Below the pieces are notes generated by a model. The model did no database searches, was not told the origin of the DNA, and was given only the letters and a program-made list of their open reading frames with translations. DNA of 64,000 nt, taken from assembly GCF_004346035.1 (NCBI RefSeq), contig NZ_SLZN01000008.1, positions 1-64,000 on the forward strand, given 5' to 3'. Origin of the DNA: Acidomonas methanolica. GTDB taxonomy: Bacteria; Pseudomonadota; Alphaproteobacteria; Acetobacterales; Acetobacteraceae. Below, piece by piece: positions 46,444 to 56,738 of the stretch (position 1 is its first letter; every line of letters starts with the position of its first letter). A program made the translations under genes and the position numbers.

Positions 46444-47316
46444 TCAGAAGATGAAGTGCCACATTCTGGTGATGAGACCTTCAGGCCGGCTCTTGGGCCG
46501 CACGTCGCGGGACTGCACCAGCTTGTTGTCACGCAGGTCGTCATACGTATAGCGATACCACTCGCTGGCCGGGTAATTATAGCCCAGAACGGCGGCGGCG
46601 CGCTGCGCTTCGGCCTTGAGACCGAGCGCGAGATCGACTTCCACGATGCGGTGAAGCGCCTCGGCGACGTGGTTGGTGGTCTGATAGTCCTGCACCACCC
46701 GCTGATACCGGGTCAGCGCGGCCTCATAGCTGTGTTGGCCCTGGTAATAGCGGCCGACAAGCATTTCCTTGCCGGCCAGATGGTCGCGGCAGAGGTCGAT
46801 CTTGAGCTGCGCATCGCGGGCATAGGCCGTCTGCGGGAAGCGGGTGACGACTTCTTCCAGCGCGTCCATGGCTTCCGACGTGCCCTGCTGGTCGCGCTGC
46901 ACGTCGGCGATCTGCTCGTAATAGCAAAGCGCGCGCAGGTAGAAGGCGTAGGCGGCGTCCGGGCTGGTGGGATGGAGTTCGAGATAGCGGTCGATCTGCT
47001 GGACGGAGAGCGCATATTCGCCCTGGAGATAATAGGCGTAGCCTTCCATCAGCTCCGCATTCGCGGTGTAGCCCGAATAGGGATAGTTCTGCTGGAGCAG
47101 CTCGAATTCGCCCGAAGCCAGCGTGTAACGCTGGGAGTGCAACGCATCGACGCCGTAATTGTAGAGTGCCTCGGCGCTGGCCATCTTGGGCACGTGCACT
47201 TCCTGCTTGTTGGAAAGGAGTGAACAGCCGCACAGTATGGACATTCCCGACGCAGCCGCGAGGGCGCGGATGCCGGGTGACAGGAGGCGATGCAGGCGTT
47301 CGGGGCTGTGTGACAT
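46444..47316 (-). CDS. bamD: Outer-membrane assembly lipoprotein BamD
   Basis: 290 residues. The essential BAM-complex lipoprotein inserts outer-membrane barrels. The signal peptide ends in a lipobox (SILCGC, lipidated Cys near residue 31). TPR-like repeats follow (ALYNYGVDALHSQRYTLASGEF, YPYSGYTANAELMEGYAYYLQGEYALS, FYLRALCYYEQI, FPQTAYARDAQLKIDLCRDHLAGKEM). ATG 47316 (MSHSPERLHRLL) was chosen because it gives a normal signal length; the frame continues to 47382. It sits between lpxC and recN on the same strand. Confidence 0.94.
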   Translation of the reverse strand: MSHSPERLHRLLSPGIRALAAASGMSILCGCSLLSNKQEVHVPKMASAEALYNYGVDALHSQRYTLASGEFELLQQNYPYSGYTANAELMEGYAYYLQGEYALSVQQIDRYLELHPTSPDAAYAFYLRALCYYEQIADVQRDQQGTSEAMDALEEVVTRFPQTAYARDAQLKIDLCRDHLAGKEMLVGRYYQGQHSYEAALTRYQRVVQDYQTTNHVAEALHRIVEVDLALGLKAEAQRAAAVLGYNYPASEWYRYTYDDLRDNKLVQSRDVRPKSRPEGLITRMWHFIF

Positions 47317-47382
47317 GCGGACTCTTCCAGTGACGCCGCATTTTATATCATGCGACGGCCGCTGGGAAACCCCATCCCGCAT

Positions 47383-48354
47383 TCACGCCGCGACGCGGAG
47401 AACGGAAGCGGGGGTGTGGGAGGCGGACAGCCGCCAGTTGGCGGAATCGGCCAGAACCGCGCGTAGGAGACGATTATTCAGGCAATGGCCGGATTTATGG
47501 CCGATGAACCGCGCTTGCAGGCGATGACCGGCGAGGTAGAGATCGCCGATCGCATCCATCATCTTGTGACGCACGAACTCGCCGGACCGGCGCAGGCCGC
47601 CGGGGTTGAGGATTCTGTCCTCCTCGACGACGATGGCGTTCTCCAGGGAGCCGCCCCGGGCGAGCCCCATTTTTTTCAGCGCCTCGATGTCGCGCCGTTC
47701 GACGAAGGTGCGGCAATTCGCCACCTCGTGTCGGAATCGCTGTTCGGTCAGCGGCATGACATGGGCCTGACGGCCGATGGCGGTGGCGGCGAAATCGATG
47801 GAGAAAGCCAGCAACATGCCATGTTTGGCGGGGCGTAACTCGGCGAAGGCGCCGTCTTCCCCCTCGACGCGAACGGGACGCAGGATTTCGATCCGGCGGC
47901 GCGGCGCGTCCTGCTCGACCCGTCCGGCGCAGCAGATCAGGAAATCGAACTCCGCGGCGGAGCCGTCCAGGATCGGCATTTCCGGCCCGTCTATGTCCAG
48001 CAGAGCGTTGTCGATGCCGTTGCCGCTCAACGCGGCCATGACGTGCTCGACCGTTGCGACGCGGATGGCGGGATCGGTCGCGTCGCCGAGGACCGTGCTC
48101 AGCCGCGTGTCGACGACACGATCATAAAGCGCGGGGATAACCGGCGCGCCGGGAAGATCGCTGCGGCGGAAGGCGATTCCGTGACCGGCCGGCGCGGGGA
48201 GGAGGGAAAGACGGACCTTCATGCCGCTGTGAAGCCCGATCCCCGTGCATGAGATCGGGTTGGCGAGGGTCCGTTGCCGTGCCGCTCCGGTGGAACCCGG
48301 AACCGTGCCGTCCGCCGCCGGAGCGGGGGCTTCACATACGGTCAGGCTCTGCAT
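47383..48354 (-). CDS. lpxC: UDP-3-O-acyl-N-acetylglucosamine deacetylase LpxC
   Basis: 323 residues. The zinc enzyme catalyses the committed step of lipid A synthesis. Motifs: TLANPISCTGIGLHSGMKV near 30, TVEHVMAAL (zinc His) near 100, MPILDGSAAEF near 127, GGSLENAIVVEE near 215, and RHKMMDAIGDLYLAGHRLQARFIGHKSGHCLNNRLLRAV with the other zinc ligands near 262-300. It follows ftsZ at 170 bases, as at the end of many dcw clusters. The 170-base gap 48355-48524 is AT-richer than its surroundings and probably carries an lpxC promoter. Confidence 0.96.
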   Translation of the reverse strand: MQSLTVCEAPAPAADGTVPGSTGAARQRTLANPISCTGIGLHSGMKVRLSLLPAPAGHGIAFRRSDLPGAPVIPALYDRVVDTRLSTVLGDATDPAIRVATVEHVMAALSGNGIDNALLDIDGPEMPILDGSAAEFDFLICCAGRVEQDAPRRRIEILRPVRVEGEDGAFAELRPAKHGMLLAFSIDFAATAIGRQAHVMPLTEQRFRHEVANCRTFVERRDIEALKKMGLARGGSLENAIVVEEDRILNPGGLRRSGEFVRHKMMDAIGDLYLAGHRLQARFIGHKSGHCLNNRLLRAVLADSANWRLSASHTPASVLRVAA

Positions 48355-48524
48355 TCGGCGGCTCCGGAACTGTGGGGCCGGGGCATGGGGAACCCCGGGG
48401 CTCGACGCATTACATAAAACGGGCGGAATGTTTGCCGCCAGTCAATGTTTGTTGCCGAGTATTACGCATCAACTCCTTGAAAAAACGTCAAAATTCGGGC
48501 GAGATTGATGAACTGTGATCCATG

Positions 48525-49949
48525 TCACTGCTGCCGCCGGAGAAAGGCCGGGATGTCCAGCGGATTTTCCTCCTCCTGACCTTGCTGCGGCGCGGGCGGC
48601 TGAGGCTGGGTCTGCGCGGGCTGGGCGGCCAGGCCGGGTTCGACGCGCGGCGGCTGCGGAGCCTCCGGCGCGGGGGCGGCGGCACGACCCCGAAGCGCGC
48701 CGGTCACGATGCCGAACAGGCTGCGCGGCGGCGCCGCGGGCTCCGGCTGGCGCTGCGGATCGGAGAAGAGACCGGCGCGGGGCGACGGGGCGCGGCCGGC
48801 CTGGGACGGGATGGAATGAGGCGAGGGCGCGCCCGGACCGTCCGGCGTAAAGCCGGGGCGCGGAACGGCCGCATAGGTGGAGGCGGGCTGGAAGGGTTGC
48901 TGGCCATGCGCGGGCGCGGGCTGCGTTTCGGCGGGCGCGGCCTCCGGCTCGGCGGCCACGGGAGTCTCGACGGGCGGCGGGGTGTCGATGCCGGTCGCGA
49001 CGACAGAGACGCGGATGCGCCCGTTCAGCGACGGGTCGATCGCCGAGCCGAAAATGATGTTCGCGTCGTCGGCGACCTGCTCGCGGATATGGTTGGTCGC
49101 CTGGTCCACCTCGTACAGCGTCATGTCGTCGCCGCCGGTGATGTTGATGAGCAGGCCGCGCGCGCCCGCCATGGAGGTATCCTCGAGCAGCGGGTTGGAG
49201 ATCGCCTGCTCGGCGGCGACGATGGCGCGATCGTCGCCCTCGCCCTCGCCGGTGCCCATCATGGCCTTGCCCATCTCCGCCATGACGGTGCGGATGTCGG
49301 CGAAATCGAGATTGATCAGGCCGGGCGCCATCATCAGGTCGGTCACGCCGCGCACGCCCATGTAGAGGACGTTGTCGGCCATCTTGAACGCGTCCTTCCA
49401 GCTCGTCCGCTCATTGGCCATGCGGAAGAGATTCTGGTTGGGGATGACGATCAGCGTGTCCACATATTGCTGAAGCTCGGCGATTCCCGCCTCGGCCGAG
49501 CGGGCGCGGCGCGGCCCCTCGAAGGTGAAGGGCTTGGTGACGACTCCGACGGTCAGGATGTTCCGGTCGCGCGCCATCTTGGCGATGATCGGCGCGGCGC
49601 CGGTGCCGGTGCCCCCGCCCATGCCGGCGGTGATGAACACCATGTGCGCGCCCTCGATATGGCGGGCGATTTCGTCGGCGGCTTCCTCGGCCGCGGCCTT
49701 GCCGATCTCGGGCTTGGCGCCCGCGCCGAGACCCTGCGTCAGATGCGGGCCGAGCTGCACCCGGCGATCGGCGCGCGAATGGGAGAGTTGTTGCGCGTCG
49801 GTATTGGCGACGACGAACTCCACCCCTTGCAGTTGCAGCGCGATCATGTTGTCGACCGCGTTCGTGCCTCCGCCGCCGACGCCGATCACCGTGATGCGCG
49901 GAGAGAAATCGGCGTGAGACTGGGACGGGAGGGTGAGGTTCAGGGTCAT
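48525..49949 (-). CDS. ftsZ: Cell division GTPase FtsZ
   Basis: 474 residues. The tubulin homologue forms the Z-ring. The nucleotide site is [15 protein letters not shown] and [13 protein letters not shown] near 95-107, with the T7 region [19 protein letters not shown] later. After about residue 315 comes a long disordered Pro/Ala/Gln linker of roughly 150 residues, longer than in E. coli but normal in alphaproteobacteria. The end is the conserved peptide [10 protein letters not shown], the binding tail for FtsA and other partners. ATG 49949 was chosen; a GTG 15 codons upstream lacks a ribosome site. The gene lies 84 bases after ftsA and probably has its own promoter there. Confidence 0.97.
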   Translation of the reverse strand: MTLNLTLPSQSHADFSPRITVIGVGGGGTNAVDNMIALQLQGVEFVVANTDAQQLSHSRADRRVQLGPHLTQGLGAGAKPEIGKAAAEEAADEIARHIEGAHMVFITAGMGGGTGTGAAPIIAKMARDRNILTVGVVTKPFTFEGPRRARSAEAGIAELQQYVDTLIVIPNQNLFRMANERTSWKDAFKMADNVLYMGVRGVTDLMMAPGLINLDFADIRTVMAEMGKAMMGTGEGEGDDRAIVAAEQAISNPLLEDTSMAGARGLLINITGGDDMTLYEVDQATNHIREQVADDANIIFGSAIDPSLNGRIRVSVVATGIDTPPPVETPVAAEPEAAPAETQPAPAHGQQPFQPASTYAAVPRPGFTPDGPGAPSPHSIPSQAGRAPSPRAGLFSDPQRQPEPAAPPRSLFGIVTGALRGRAAAPAPEAPQPPRVEPGLAAQPAQTQPQPPAPQQGQEEENPLDIPAFLRRQQ

Positions 49950-50033
49950 GGCGTATCCGAATCCGGGCAATGGGCGGCCGTTTGCGCTCCGCACAGATGA
50001 TCTTGCACGTTTTGTCTTAACGGGAAGTGTATA

Positions 50034-51431
50034 TCACACATGATTGCGAATGAAGTGAATCACGTGTTTTAAAAATCCGCCGGAGCGTGTTTCGGGCATG
50101 TCGACACTCCGGAAGGCCCGGTCGGCGCCCGCCGCCCAGGCCAGCAGCCCCGCCGCCGTGGAGAAGCCCGCCGCCGCCGAAGACACTTCAGGCAGGCCGG
50201 AGACATGCATCGGGCGACCGAAACGGACCGGCCGGTCAAGTATCCGCGTCGCCAGCGGGCCGATGCCGTCGAGCAGCGACGCGCCGCCCGTCAGAACCAC
50301 GCGGCTCCGCCCGGCGCGCCCCAGACCGGCGCCGTCGAGCCGGTCGCGCACCAGTTCGAGCGTTTCCTCCACGCGCGGGCGGATGGCGGAGACGAGGCGC
50401 GCGCGCGAGACTCGCGTCATCGCGTCCCCGTGCTCGCCGATCATCTGCAACGGCAATAATTCGAGCTCTTCCACGGGCGCGACTTCCGTCGAGCCGTAGA
50501 CCGTCTTGAGCCGCTCGGCATTCTCGCGCGAGGTCGAGAGCAGGCGCGCGAGATCGTTGGTGACATGCAGGCCGCCGACCGGGAGATGGGCCGTGTGCAG
50601 CAGCAGCCCCTCGCCGAAGACGGCGATGGACGTCGTGCCTCCCCCCATCTCCACGACGGTGGCGCCGAGTTCCCGCTCGTCCTCCTCCAGCACGGCGAGG
50701 CCCGAGGCGAGGGGGGAGGAGACCAGGCCCGCCAGCTTGAGTTCGGCGCGGGCGAGGACGGAATCCAGCGTCCGCAGCGCGGTGGTCGCGGCGTCCACCA
50801 CATGCAGGTGGCCGGAGAGATGCTCGCAGAGATGGCCGCGCGGATCGACGATGCCGGATGTCTGATCGACGGAGAAGCCGACCGGCAGCGTATGGATGAC
50901 CGAGCGGCCTTCCGTATGGGCGCGCGCCTGGCCCTCGGCGATCGTGCGGGCGACGTCCTGCGCCGTCACCTCGCGGCCGCCGATGGGCATCCGCACGTTG
51001 AAGAGGCGGCTTTCCGGCTGGCCGCAGGAGAGGTTCACCGTCACCTCGTCCAGGCGCTTGTCGGCGGCTTCCTCCGCCTGGCCGACGGTGGCGCGGATGG
51101 CCTGCTCCGCCTCCCGCAGATCGACGACGGCGCCGTTGCGGATGCCGCGCGACCGGCGCCAGCCATAGCCGAGCACCCTCAGGGAGCCGTCGGCCTCGCC
51201 GCGCCCGATCAGGCAGGTCATCTTGGTCGAGCCGATATCCAGCACCCCGAAGATGCCGGGGCGCCAGAGCCGGGGCGCGGCGGGCGCGTCCGGCGGCGGC
51301 AGGCTGAGAATGTCGCGGTCCGGCCGTTCGCGCAGCGCGGGCTCGCCTCCGACCGGGATCAGCCCCCGTCCGCGCGGACCGCGCCGCTTGCGCTTGGGAG
51401 GCTGCGGCTCTGTGACGACGAGGTCGTTCAT
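50034..51431 (-). CDS. ftsA: Cell division protein FtsA
   Basis: 465 residues. The actin-like protein tethers FtsZ to the membrane. Motifs: FGVLDIGSTKMTCLIGRGE near residue 60, VEMGGGTTSIAVFGEGLLLHTAHLPVGGLHVTNDLA near 235-270, and VVLTGGASLLDGIGPLATRIL near 365. The amphipathic C-terminal membrane helix is visible (GGFLKHVIHFIRNHV). An N-terminal basic extension of about 50 residues (PPKRKRRGPRGRGL) is longer than in E. coli. ATG overlaps the ftsQ stop (ATGA). Confidence 0.96.
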   Translation of the reverse strand: MNDLVVTEPQPPKRKRRGPRGRGLIPVGGEPALRERPDRDILSLPPPDAPAAPRLWRPGIFGVLDIGSTKMTCLIGRGEADGSLRVLGYGWRRSRGIRNGAVVDLREAEQAIRATVGQAEEAADKRLDEVTVNLSCGQPESRLFNVRMPIGGREVTAQDVARTIAEGQARAHTEGRSVIHTLPVGFSVDQTSGIVDPRGHLCEHLSGHLHVVDAATTALRTLDSVLARAELKLAGLVSSPLASGLAVLEEDERELGATVVEMGGGTTSIAVFGEGLLLHTAHLPVGGLHVTNDLARLLSTSRENAERLKTVYGSTEVAPVEELELLPLQMIGEHGDAMTRVSRARLVSAIRPRVEETLELVRDRLDGAGLGRAGRSRVVLTGGASLLDGIGPLATRILDRPVRFGRPMHVSGLPEVSSAAAGFSTAAGLLAWAAGADRAFRSVDMPETRSGGFLKHVIHFIRNHV

Positions 51432-52318
51432 GGGCTCTGTCCTCCGCTGTCCTGTGGGTTGCCCTCCGGCCTGGCCGGAACGGGAGCCGCCGCCGGAGCC
51501 GGCGCCTGATGGATGATCATACGATCGGGCAGGCGCATGTCGATAGAAATGACGGGACGTTCGAGGAGACGGTCCGACGCCTCATAGCGCGCCAGCCGGG
51601 CCAGGGCGGCGGGCTCGTGGCCCTCGGGAAGCAGGACGGTCGTGCCGTCGCGCAGGGTCAGGTTCCAGCGCCGGTCGCCGACCCGCACCGCGGCGACGAC
51701 GAAGGACTTGACCACGGGCTGGGCGTCCATCGCGTCGATCAACTCTGCCGCCGCGACGTTCGCGCCATCACCGACCACGAGCGGCAGCTTCGTGAAGGCT
51801 TCGGCGTCCTTGCCGGTCATGCCCTGATCGGGGACGCGCTCGCCCGCGCGGTTGATGAGCTGGAACGTGCCGTGACTCTGCCAGACCGCGACCGGGCTGC
51901 GTTCCACGAGATGAATGAGGACGGTGTCGGGGAGATGGCGCTCCACCGTGGCGTGATCGACGAAGGGCAGCGCGTCGATGCGGCGGCGCGCGGCCTCGAC
52001 GGAAAATCCGAACATCGGCGCGCCGGGCCGCGTGCCGAGCGCCTGAAGGAGGCTCGCCTCGGTCGTCAGGTGACGGCCCGTGATCTCGATATGCACGATC
52101 TTCAGCGGCATCATCTGGATCAGCCGGGCGCGCAGCGGCGCGAAATGCTGCTCCGATTCCGAATCGTGCAGCATGGCGGCCGCGCCCATGGCGGCTCCGG
52201 CGAGCAGGGTGAGGAGAAGCAATGGCCGCAGCAGCCGCTTCTGACGCCGCCAGAACATGCGCGCGCGCGACGGGCGATCGTTGCCGTAGCCGTTCCTGCT
52301 CTGCGGGCGTGCAGCCAT
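51428..52318 (-). CDS. ftsQ: Cell division protein FtsQ
   Basis: 296 residues. The bitopic divisome protein binds FtsB/FtsL in the periplasm. A basic cytosolic segment (ARMFWRRQKRLLR) precedes one membrane helix (PLLLLTLLAGAAMGAAAML, about 33-51). The POTRA domain follows (IVHIEITGRHLTTEASLLQALGTRPGAPMFGF, near 73-104), then the FtsQ domain with VDHATVERHLPDTVLIHLVERSPVAVWQ. The tail is Ala/Pro-rich. ATG 52318 overlaps the ddl stop. The start is certain from the overlap, although the frame is open to 52756. Confidence 0.94.
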   Translation of the reverse strand: MAARPQSRNGYGNDRPSRARMFWRRQKRLLRPLLLLTLLAGAAMGAAAMLHDSESEQHFAPLRARLIQMMPLKIVHIEITGRHLTTEASLLQALGTRPGAPMFGFSVEAARRRIDALPFVDHATVERHLPDTVLIHLVERSPVAVWQSHGTFQLINRAGERVPDQGMTGKDAEAFTKLPLVVGDGANVAAAELIDAMDAQPVVKSFVVAAVRVGDRRWNLTLRDGTTVLLPEGHEPAALARLARYEASDRLLERPVISIDMRLPDRMIIHQAPAPAAAPVPARPEGNPQDSGGQSP

Positions 52319-53247
52319 CAGCGGTCGAGCGCCTCCCGCACCATCCAGTCGCACAGCGCCGGATAGCTCATGCCGGTGAAGGCCGCCTGCTCCGGCAGGA
52401 GCGAGGTCGGCGTCATGCCGGGCTGGGTGTTGACTTCGAGAATGACGAGGCGGCCCGGTTCGGCGTCGTCGCCTGTGTCGTCGTAGCGGAAATCGGTGCG
52501 GGTGGCGGAGCGGCAGCCCAGCGCGCGATGGGCGGCCTCGGCGAGGCGGAGCGCCTGTTCGAACGCCGCCGGATGCAGCGCGGCGGGAAGGTGATGAACC
52601 GAGCCGCCCGGCGCGTATTTCGCGTCGAAATCGTAGAAGCCCGTCGCGGCGGGGCGGATCTCGGTGACGGTCAGCGCCCTGCCGCCCAGCACGCCCACGG
52701 TCAGTTCCTTGCCCGGAATGAATTCCTCGGCCAGCGCCACCTTGCCGAAACGCCATGTCCGGGCGATCTCGGCGCGCCGGTTGTCGCCTTCGCGCAGGAT
52801 CTCGACGCCGACGGACGATCCCTCGGCGACGGGCTTGATGACATAGGGCAGCGGCAGCGGGTCGGCCGCTTCCAGCGTGGGGAGGTCCAGCGTCATGCCG
52901 CGCGCCACGGGCAGCCCGGCGGCGGCGAGGAGAGCGCGGCTCGCGGCCTTGTCCATGGCGGTCGCGGAGGCGCGGATGCCGCTATGCGTGTAGGGCAGCC
53001 CCATCCATTCGAGCACGCCCTGGATCGCACCGTCCTCGCCGAACGGGCCGTGCAGGGCGTTGAACACGACCTCCGGCGCGGCGTCGCGCAGGGCGGCGAT
53101 GGTGAGGGCGATGTCCGGCCCCGCGTCGATCGGGGTCACGCGGTATCCCGCCTCGCGCAGTGCGGCGGCGATGGCCTGGCCGCTGCTGAGGCTGACGGGG
53201 CGCTCGCTGGAGATGCCGCCCATCAGGACGGCGACGTGACGGGTCAT
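52318..53247 (-). CDS. ddl: D-alanine--D-alanine ligase
   Basis: 309 residues. The ATP-grasp enzyme makes D-Ala-D-Ala for the MurF step. Motifs: [23 protein letters not shown] at the start, [29 protein letters not shown] near 60-88, [16 protein letters not shown] near 145, [16 protein letters not shown], and the metal-site [21 protein letters not shown] near 268. The start ATG overlaps the murB stop and the stop overlaps ftsQ, both as ATGA. Confidence 0.96.
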   Translation of the reverse strand: MTRHVAVLMGGISSERPVSLSSGQAIAAALREAGYRVTPIDAGPDIALTIAALRDAAPEVVFNALHGPFGEDGAIQGVLEWMGLPYTHSGIRASATAMDKAASRALLAAAGLPVARGMTLDLPTLEAADPLPLPYVIKPVAEGSSVGVEILREGDNRRAEIARTWRFGKVALAEEFIPGKELTVGVLGGRALTVTEIRPAATGFYDFDAKYAPGGSVHHLPAALHPAAFEQALRLAEAAHRALGCRSATRTDFRYDDTGDDAEPGRLVILEVNTQPGMTPTSLLPEQAAFTGMSYPALCDWMVREALDR

Positions 53248-54143
53248 GCCGGGTTTCCCAGTCTCTTGATTTCCCAGCGCAATGCGACACCGGACCGGGC
53301 CTTGACGCGCGCGCGGACGGTTTCGCCGAGGTCTTCGAGTTGCGCGCTGGTGGCGGCGCCCAGATTGAGCAGGAAGTTGCAGTGTTTCTCGCTCACCTGC
53401 GCGTCGCCGATCCGCAGGCCGCGACATCCCGCCGCGTCGATCAGTTCCCATGCCTTGTGGCCGTCCGGATTGGCGAAGGTCGAGCCGCCGGTGCGCGAGC
53501 GGGTGGGCTGCGAGGCGTCGCGGGCGGCGCGGATGTCGGCGATATGGGTGCGGATGACGTCCGGGTCGCCCTTTCGCGCGCGGAAGCGGGCGCGGAGGAC
53601 GATCGCGCCATCGGGCAGGGCCGAATGACGGTAGGAGAAGCCGAGTGCGGCATTGTCCAGACGCCGGATCGAGCCGTCCGGCAGCATGATCTCCGCCCAG
53701 TCCAGCACGGCGGCGGTGTCCGAGCCATAGGCGCCGGCGTTCATGACGACCGCGCCGCCGACCGAACCGGGAATCCCCGCGAGGAAGGAGAGACCGTCCA
53801 GCCCGGCGGCGGCGGCATGCTCCGCCAGCGTCATGTCGAGCGCCGCCGCCCCGGCGACGATGCCGTCCGCCTCGACGTCAATGCCGGAGAAGCCGCGCGC
53901 CAGCCGGATGACGAGCCCTGCGATCCCGCCGTCGCGGATGATCACGTTCGAGCATGCGCCCAGCAGGGTGACGGGCGTGCCGCGCGGCAGGGCGCGCAGG
54001 GCGGCGGCGAGGTCGTCCGCGTCTTCGGGCGTGAAGAGCGCCTCGGCGGGGCCGCCGCTGCGGAACCAGGCGCGCGGCGCGAGCGGCGCGTTATGGGTCA
54101 GGCGGCCGCGCGTGCCCGGCAGGGAAAGGGGGGTCACGCTCAC
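53244..54143 (-). CDS. murB: UDP-N-acetylenolpyruvoylglucosamine reductase MurB
   Basis: 299 residues, GTG start overlapping the murC stop. The FAD- and NADPH-dependent enzyme completes UDP-MurNAc. Motifs: [20 protein letters not shown] near 27, [22 protein letters not shown] near 60, [22 protein letters not shown] near 120-140, and FSYRHSAL near 172 (catalytic Arg). It lacks the long insertion of type I E. coli MurB and so is a type II enzyme, as expected in alphaproteobacteria. Confidence 0.95.
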   Translation of the reverse strand: MSVTPLSLPGTRGRLTHNAPLAPRAWFRSGGPAEALFTPEDADDLAAALRALPRGTPVTLLGACSNVIIRDGGIAGLVIRLARGFSGIDVEADGIVAGAAALDMTLAEHAAAAGLDGLSFLAGIPGSVGGAVVMNAGAYGSDTAAVLDWAEIMLPDGSIRRLDNAALGFSYRHSALPDGAIVLRARFRARKGDPDVIRTHIADIRAARDASQPTRSRTGGSTFANPDGHKAWELIDAAGCRGLRIGDAQVSEKHCNFLLNLGAATSAQLEDLGETVRARVKARSGVALRWEIKRLGNPA

Positions 54144-55576
54144 GCGGCGGCGTCCTTGCTCTCCGGCTTGCCGTTCAGCGCGGCGAGCTGGCCGGGCAGG
54201 GCCTGCGCCCAGTTGGTGATGGTGCCCGCGCCGAGACAGACGACATAATCGCCCGGCTTGGCCATGGCGTTGACCATCTCCGCGAGGTGGTCAGGCGCGG
54301 AGAGCGGCACGACCGAACGGTGCCCGCGCGCGCGGAGCCCCTCCACCAGCGCGTCGCGGCTCACGCCTTCGATCGGCCCCTCGCCGGCCGCGTACACATC
54401 GGCGACGACCACCGTGTCCGCGTCGTTCATGCAGGTGCAGAACTCGTTGAACAGCCCTTGCAGGCGTGAATAGCGATGCGGCTGCACCACGGCGATGACC
54501 TGACGCGCCCCGGCCTGACGGGCGGCGCGCAGGACGGCGGCGATCTCGACCGGGTGATGGCCGTAATCGTCGATCACCGTGATGCCGCCATATTCGCCGG
54601 TGCGGGTGAAGCGGCGCTTCACGCCCCGGAAGCTGGCCAGGGCCGAGCGGATGGTCGCGTCGTCGATATCCATCTCATGCGCGACGGCGATGGCCGCGAG
54701 CGCGTTCTGGAGGTTGTGATTGCCGAGCATCGGCAGGCGGAACGGCCCGGCGCGGCGCGTGCGGTTCCGCGTGCGGTCGGTCATCACGACCTCGAAGGTC
54801 GCGCCGAGCCGGTCGGTGATGACTTTCTCCGCGCGGATATCGGCCTGCGGACTGAAGCCGTAGGTGATGACGCGGCGGTCCGAGAGGCGGGGGATCATCT
54901 GCTGCACCGCCGGATGGTCGATGCAGAGCACGGCGAAACCGTAGAAGGGGATGTTGGAGACGAACTGGTCATAGGCCGCCTGCATGGCCTCTTCCGTCCC
55001 CCAATGGTCCAGATGTTCCGGGTCCATGTTGGTGACGACGGCGATCACGGCGGGGAGGCGCAGGAAGGAGCCGTCGCTCTCGTCGGCCTCGACGACCATC
55101 CATTCGCCGGAGCCCATGCGCGTGTTGGTGCCGTACGCCTCGATGATGCCGCCGTTGATGACGGTCGGGTCCAGCTTCGCGTGTTCGAGCAGGCAGGCGA
55201 CGAGGCTGGTCGTCGTCGTCTTGCCGTGCGTGCCGCCGACGGCGACGGACCATTTCAGCCGCATCAGCTCGGCCAGCATCTCCGCGCGGCGCACGACGGG
55301 GATGAGGCGCGCTCGGGCGGCGGTCACTTCCGGATTGTCGGGCCTGACGGCGGTGGAGGTGACCACGACCTGCGCGGCGCCGAGATTTTCCGCAGCGTGG
55401 CCGATATGCACGGTGAGTCCCAGCTTGCGCAGGCGCTGGACGTTGGCGTTCTCGCTGATATCCGATCCCTGCACCTTGTAGCCGAGCAGGTGCAGCACCT
55501 CGGCGATGCCGGACATGCCGATGCCGCCGATGCCGACGAAATGGATGGTGCCGATGGAGAGGGGAAGTGCGCGCAT
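54140..55576 (-). CDS. murC: UDP-N-acetylmuramate--L-alanine ligase MurC
   Basis: 478 residues. It adds the first amino acid of the stem peptide. The Rossmann domain opens with [32 protein letters not shown]. The ATP loop is [15 protein letters not shown] near 110. The middle has [15 protein letters not shown] and [11 protein letters not shown], and the C-terminal domain [15 protein letters not shown] and [13 protein letters not shown] 55576 (MRALPLSIG) was chosen; 19 upstream in-frame codons are Pro-rich and not conserved. It lies 28 bases after murG, one of the few non-overlapping joints in this cluster. Confidence 0.96.
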   Translation of the reverse strand: MRALPLSIGTIHFVGIGGIGMSGIAEVLHLLGYKVQGSDISENANVQRLRKLGLTVHIGHAAENLGAAQVVVTSTAVRPDNPEVTAARARLIPVVRRAEMLAELMRLKWSVAVGGTHGKTTTTSLVACLLEHAKLDPTVINGGIIEAYGTNTRMGSGEWMVVEADESDGSFLRLPAVIAVVTNMDPEHLDHWGTEEAMQAAYDQFVSNIPFYGFAVLCIDHPAVQQMIPRLSDRRVITYGFSPQADIRAEKVITDRLGATFEVVMTDRTRNRTRRAGPFRLPMLGNHNLQNALAAIAVAHEMDIDDATIRSALASFRGVKRRFTRTGEYGGITVIDDYGHHPVEIAAVLRAARQAGARQVIAVVQPHRYSRLQGLFNEFCTCMNDADTVVVADVYAAGEGPIEGVSRDALVEGLRARGHRSVVPLSAPDHLAEMVNAMAKPGDYVVCLGAGTITNWAQALPGQLAALNGKPESKDAAA

Positions 55577-55604
55577 GGGAGTTCGGACTTTCGCGGAGGG
55601 CGGG

Positions 55605-56738
55605 TCAGAGGGTGGGGGATGAGGGCGAGGCATAGGCCGCGCAGGTCGATTCGACCAGATCGGCCAGCAGGGCGGCGCTGCCCGGCCGCGCGAGGGCGCG
55701 CGCGGCGGCGGCGGCGCGTGGGAGGGCGGCGGGATCGGCGAGCAGGGCTTCGAGGCGCTGCGTCAGCGCGGCGGCGGTGAAATCGGGCTGGCGGATCATC
55801 CAGCCCGCGCCCGCCCGCACCAGTTCCTCCGCATTCGCGCCCTGTTCGTCGGAGGCGGCGACCGGCAGCGGCACCATGATGGCGGGACGGCCCGCCATCG
55901 TGAGTTCGGCGACGGACGAGCCGCCGGCGCGGCCGATCACGAGATGCGCGGCGGCGAGCAGGTCCGGCACGTTGTCGAAGAACGGCGCGGTGGTGGCGAG
56001 GATCCCGGCGTTCCGATAGAGGGCGGCGACGCGCGGCGCGTCCTCCTGCCGGACCTGCTGCGTGACGCGCAGCCGCGCGCGATCGCCGGGCGGCAGGGCG
56101 GTCAGCGCCTCGGGCACCACGTCGGAAAACACACGCGCGCCGAGGGAGCCGCCCCAGACGAGCAGGTTCAGCGTCTCGCCGGGCGGGTCATAGGCCGTGT
56201 CGATCAGCGCCGCGATGCCGGGGCGCACGGGCATGCCCGTCAGCACCGCCGTCTTGCCGGGCGGGAAGCGGGCGACGACGGGATAGGAGGTGGCGACGGC
56301 GTCGGCGAAGCGGGCGAGCAGCGCGTTGGCCTGACCGAGCACGGCGTTGCCCTCATGGATGATCAGAGCCGGGCGCCTCCCGCCCATGAGCCGCGCGGCG
56401 AGAAGCGGCGGGACGGACGGGTAGCCGCCGAATCCGACCACCGCGTCCGGCGCGATCGTCTTCAGCAGGGCGAGGGCGGCGAACGTCCCGCCGGCCAGCG
56501 CCTTCAACCCGCGGAGCTTCGCTGCGAGACCCTTGCCCGCGACGCCCGCGCCGTCGAGCACATATTGCGGCCTGTCGGCGAAGAAGCCGGTCGCGCGCGC
56601 GCCGTGGCGGCGGTCCGTCATCAGGATCAGCGTGTGCCCGCGTGTGCCGAGTTCCGTCGCCAGCGCCTCGGCGGGGAAGAAATGCCCGCCCGTTCCGCCT
56701 GCCGCGATCGCGATCTTCAGGGGAGACGAACAGCTCAT
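55605..56738 (-). CDS. murG: Lipid II synthase MurG (undecaprenyl-PP-MurNAc-pentapeptide GlcNAc transferase)
   Basis: 377 residues. The GT-B glycosyltransferase on the inner membrane converts lipid I to lipid II. The N-terminal G loop [22 protein letters not shown] is near residue 8. Others: [18 protein letters not shown] near 98, [17 protein letters not shown] near 126, and [18 protein letters not shown] near 190. The donor site reads [45 protein letters not shown] near 245-290. ATG overlaps the ftsW stop. Confidence 0.96.
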   Translation of the reverse strand: MSCSSPLKIAIAAGGTGGHFFPAEALATELGTRGHTLILMTDRRHGARATGFFADRPQYVLDGAGVAGKGLAAKLRGLKALAGGTFAALALLKTIAPDAVVGFGGYPSVPPLLAARLMGGRRPALIIHEGNAVLGQANALLARFADAVATSYPVVARFPPGKTAVLTGMPVRPGIAALIDTAYDPPGETLNLLVWGGSLGARVFSDVVPEALTALPPGDRARLRVTQQVRQEDAPRVAALYRNAGILATTAPFFDNVPDLLAAAHLVIGRAGGSSVAELTMAGRPAIMVPLPVAASDEQGANAEELVRAGAGWMIRQPDFTAAALTQRLEALLADPAALPRAAAAARALARPGSAALLADLVESTCAAYASPSSPTL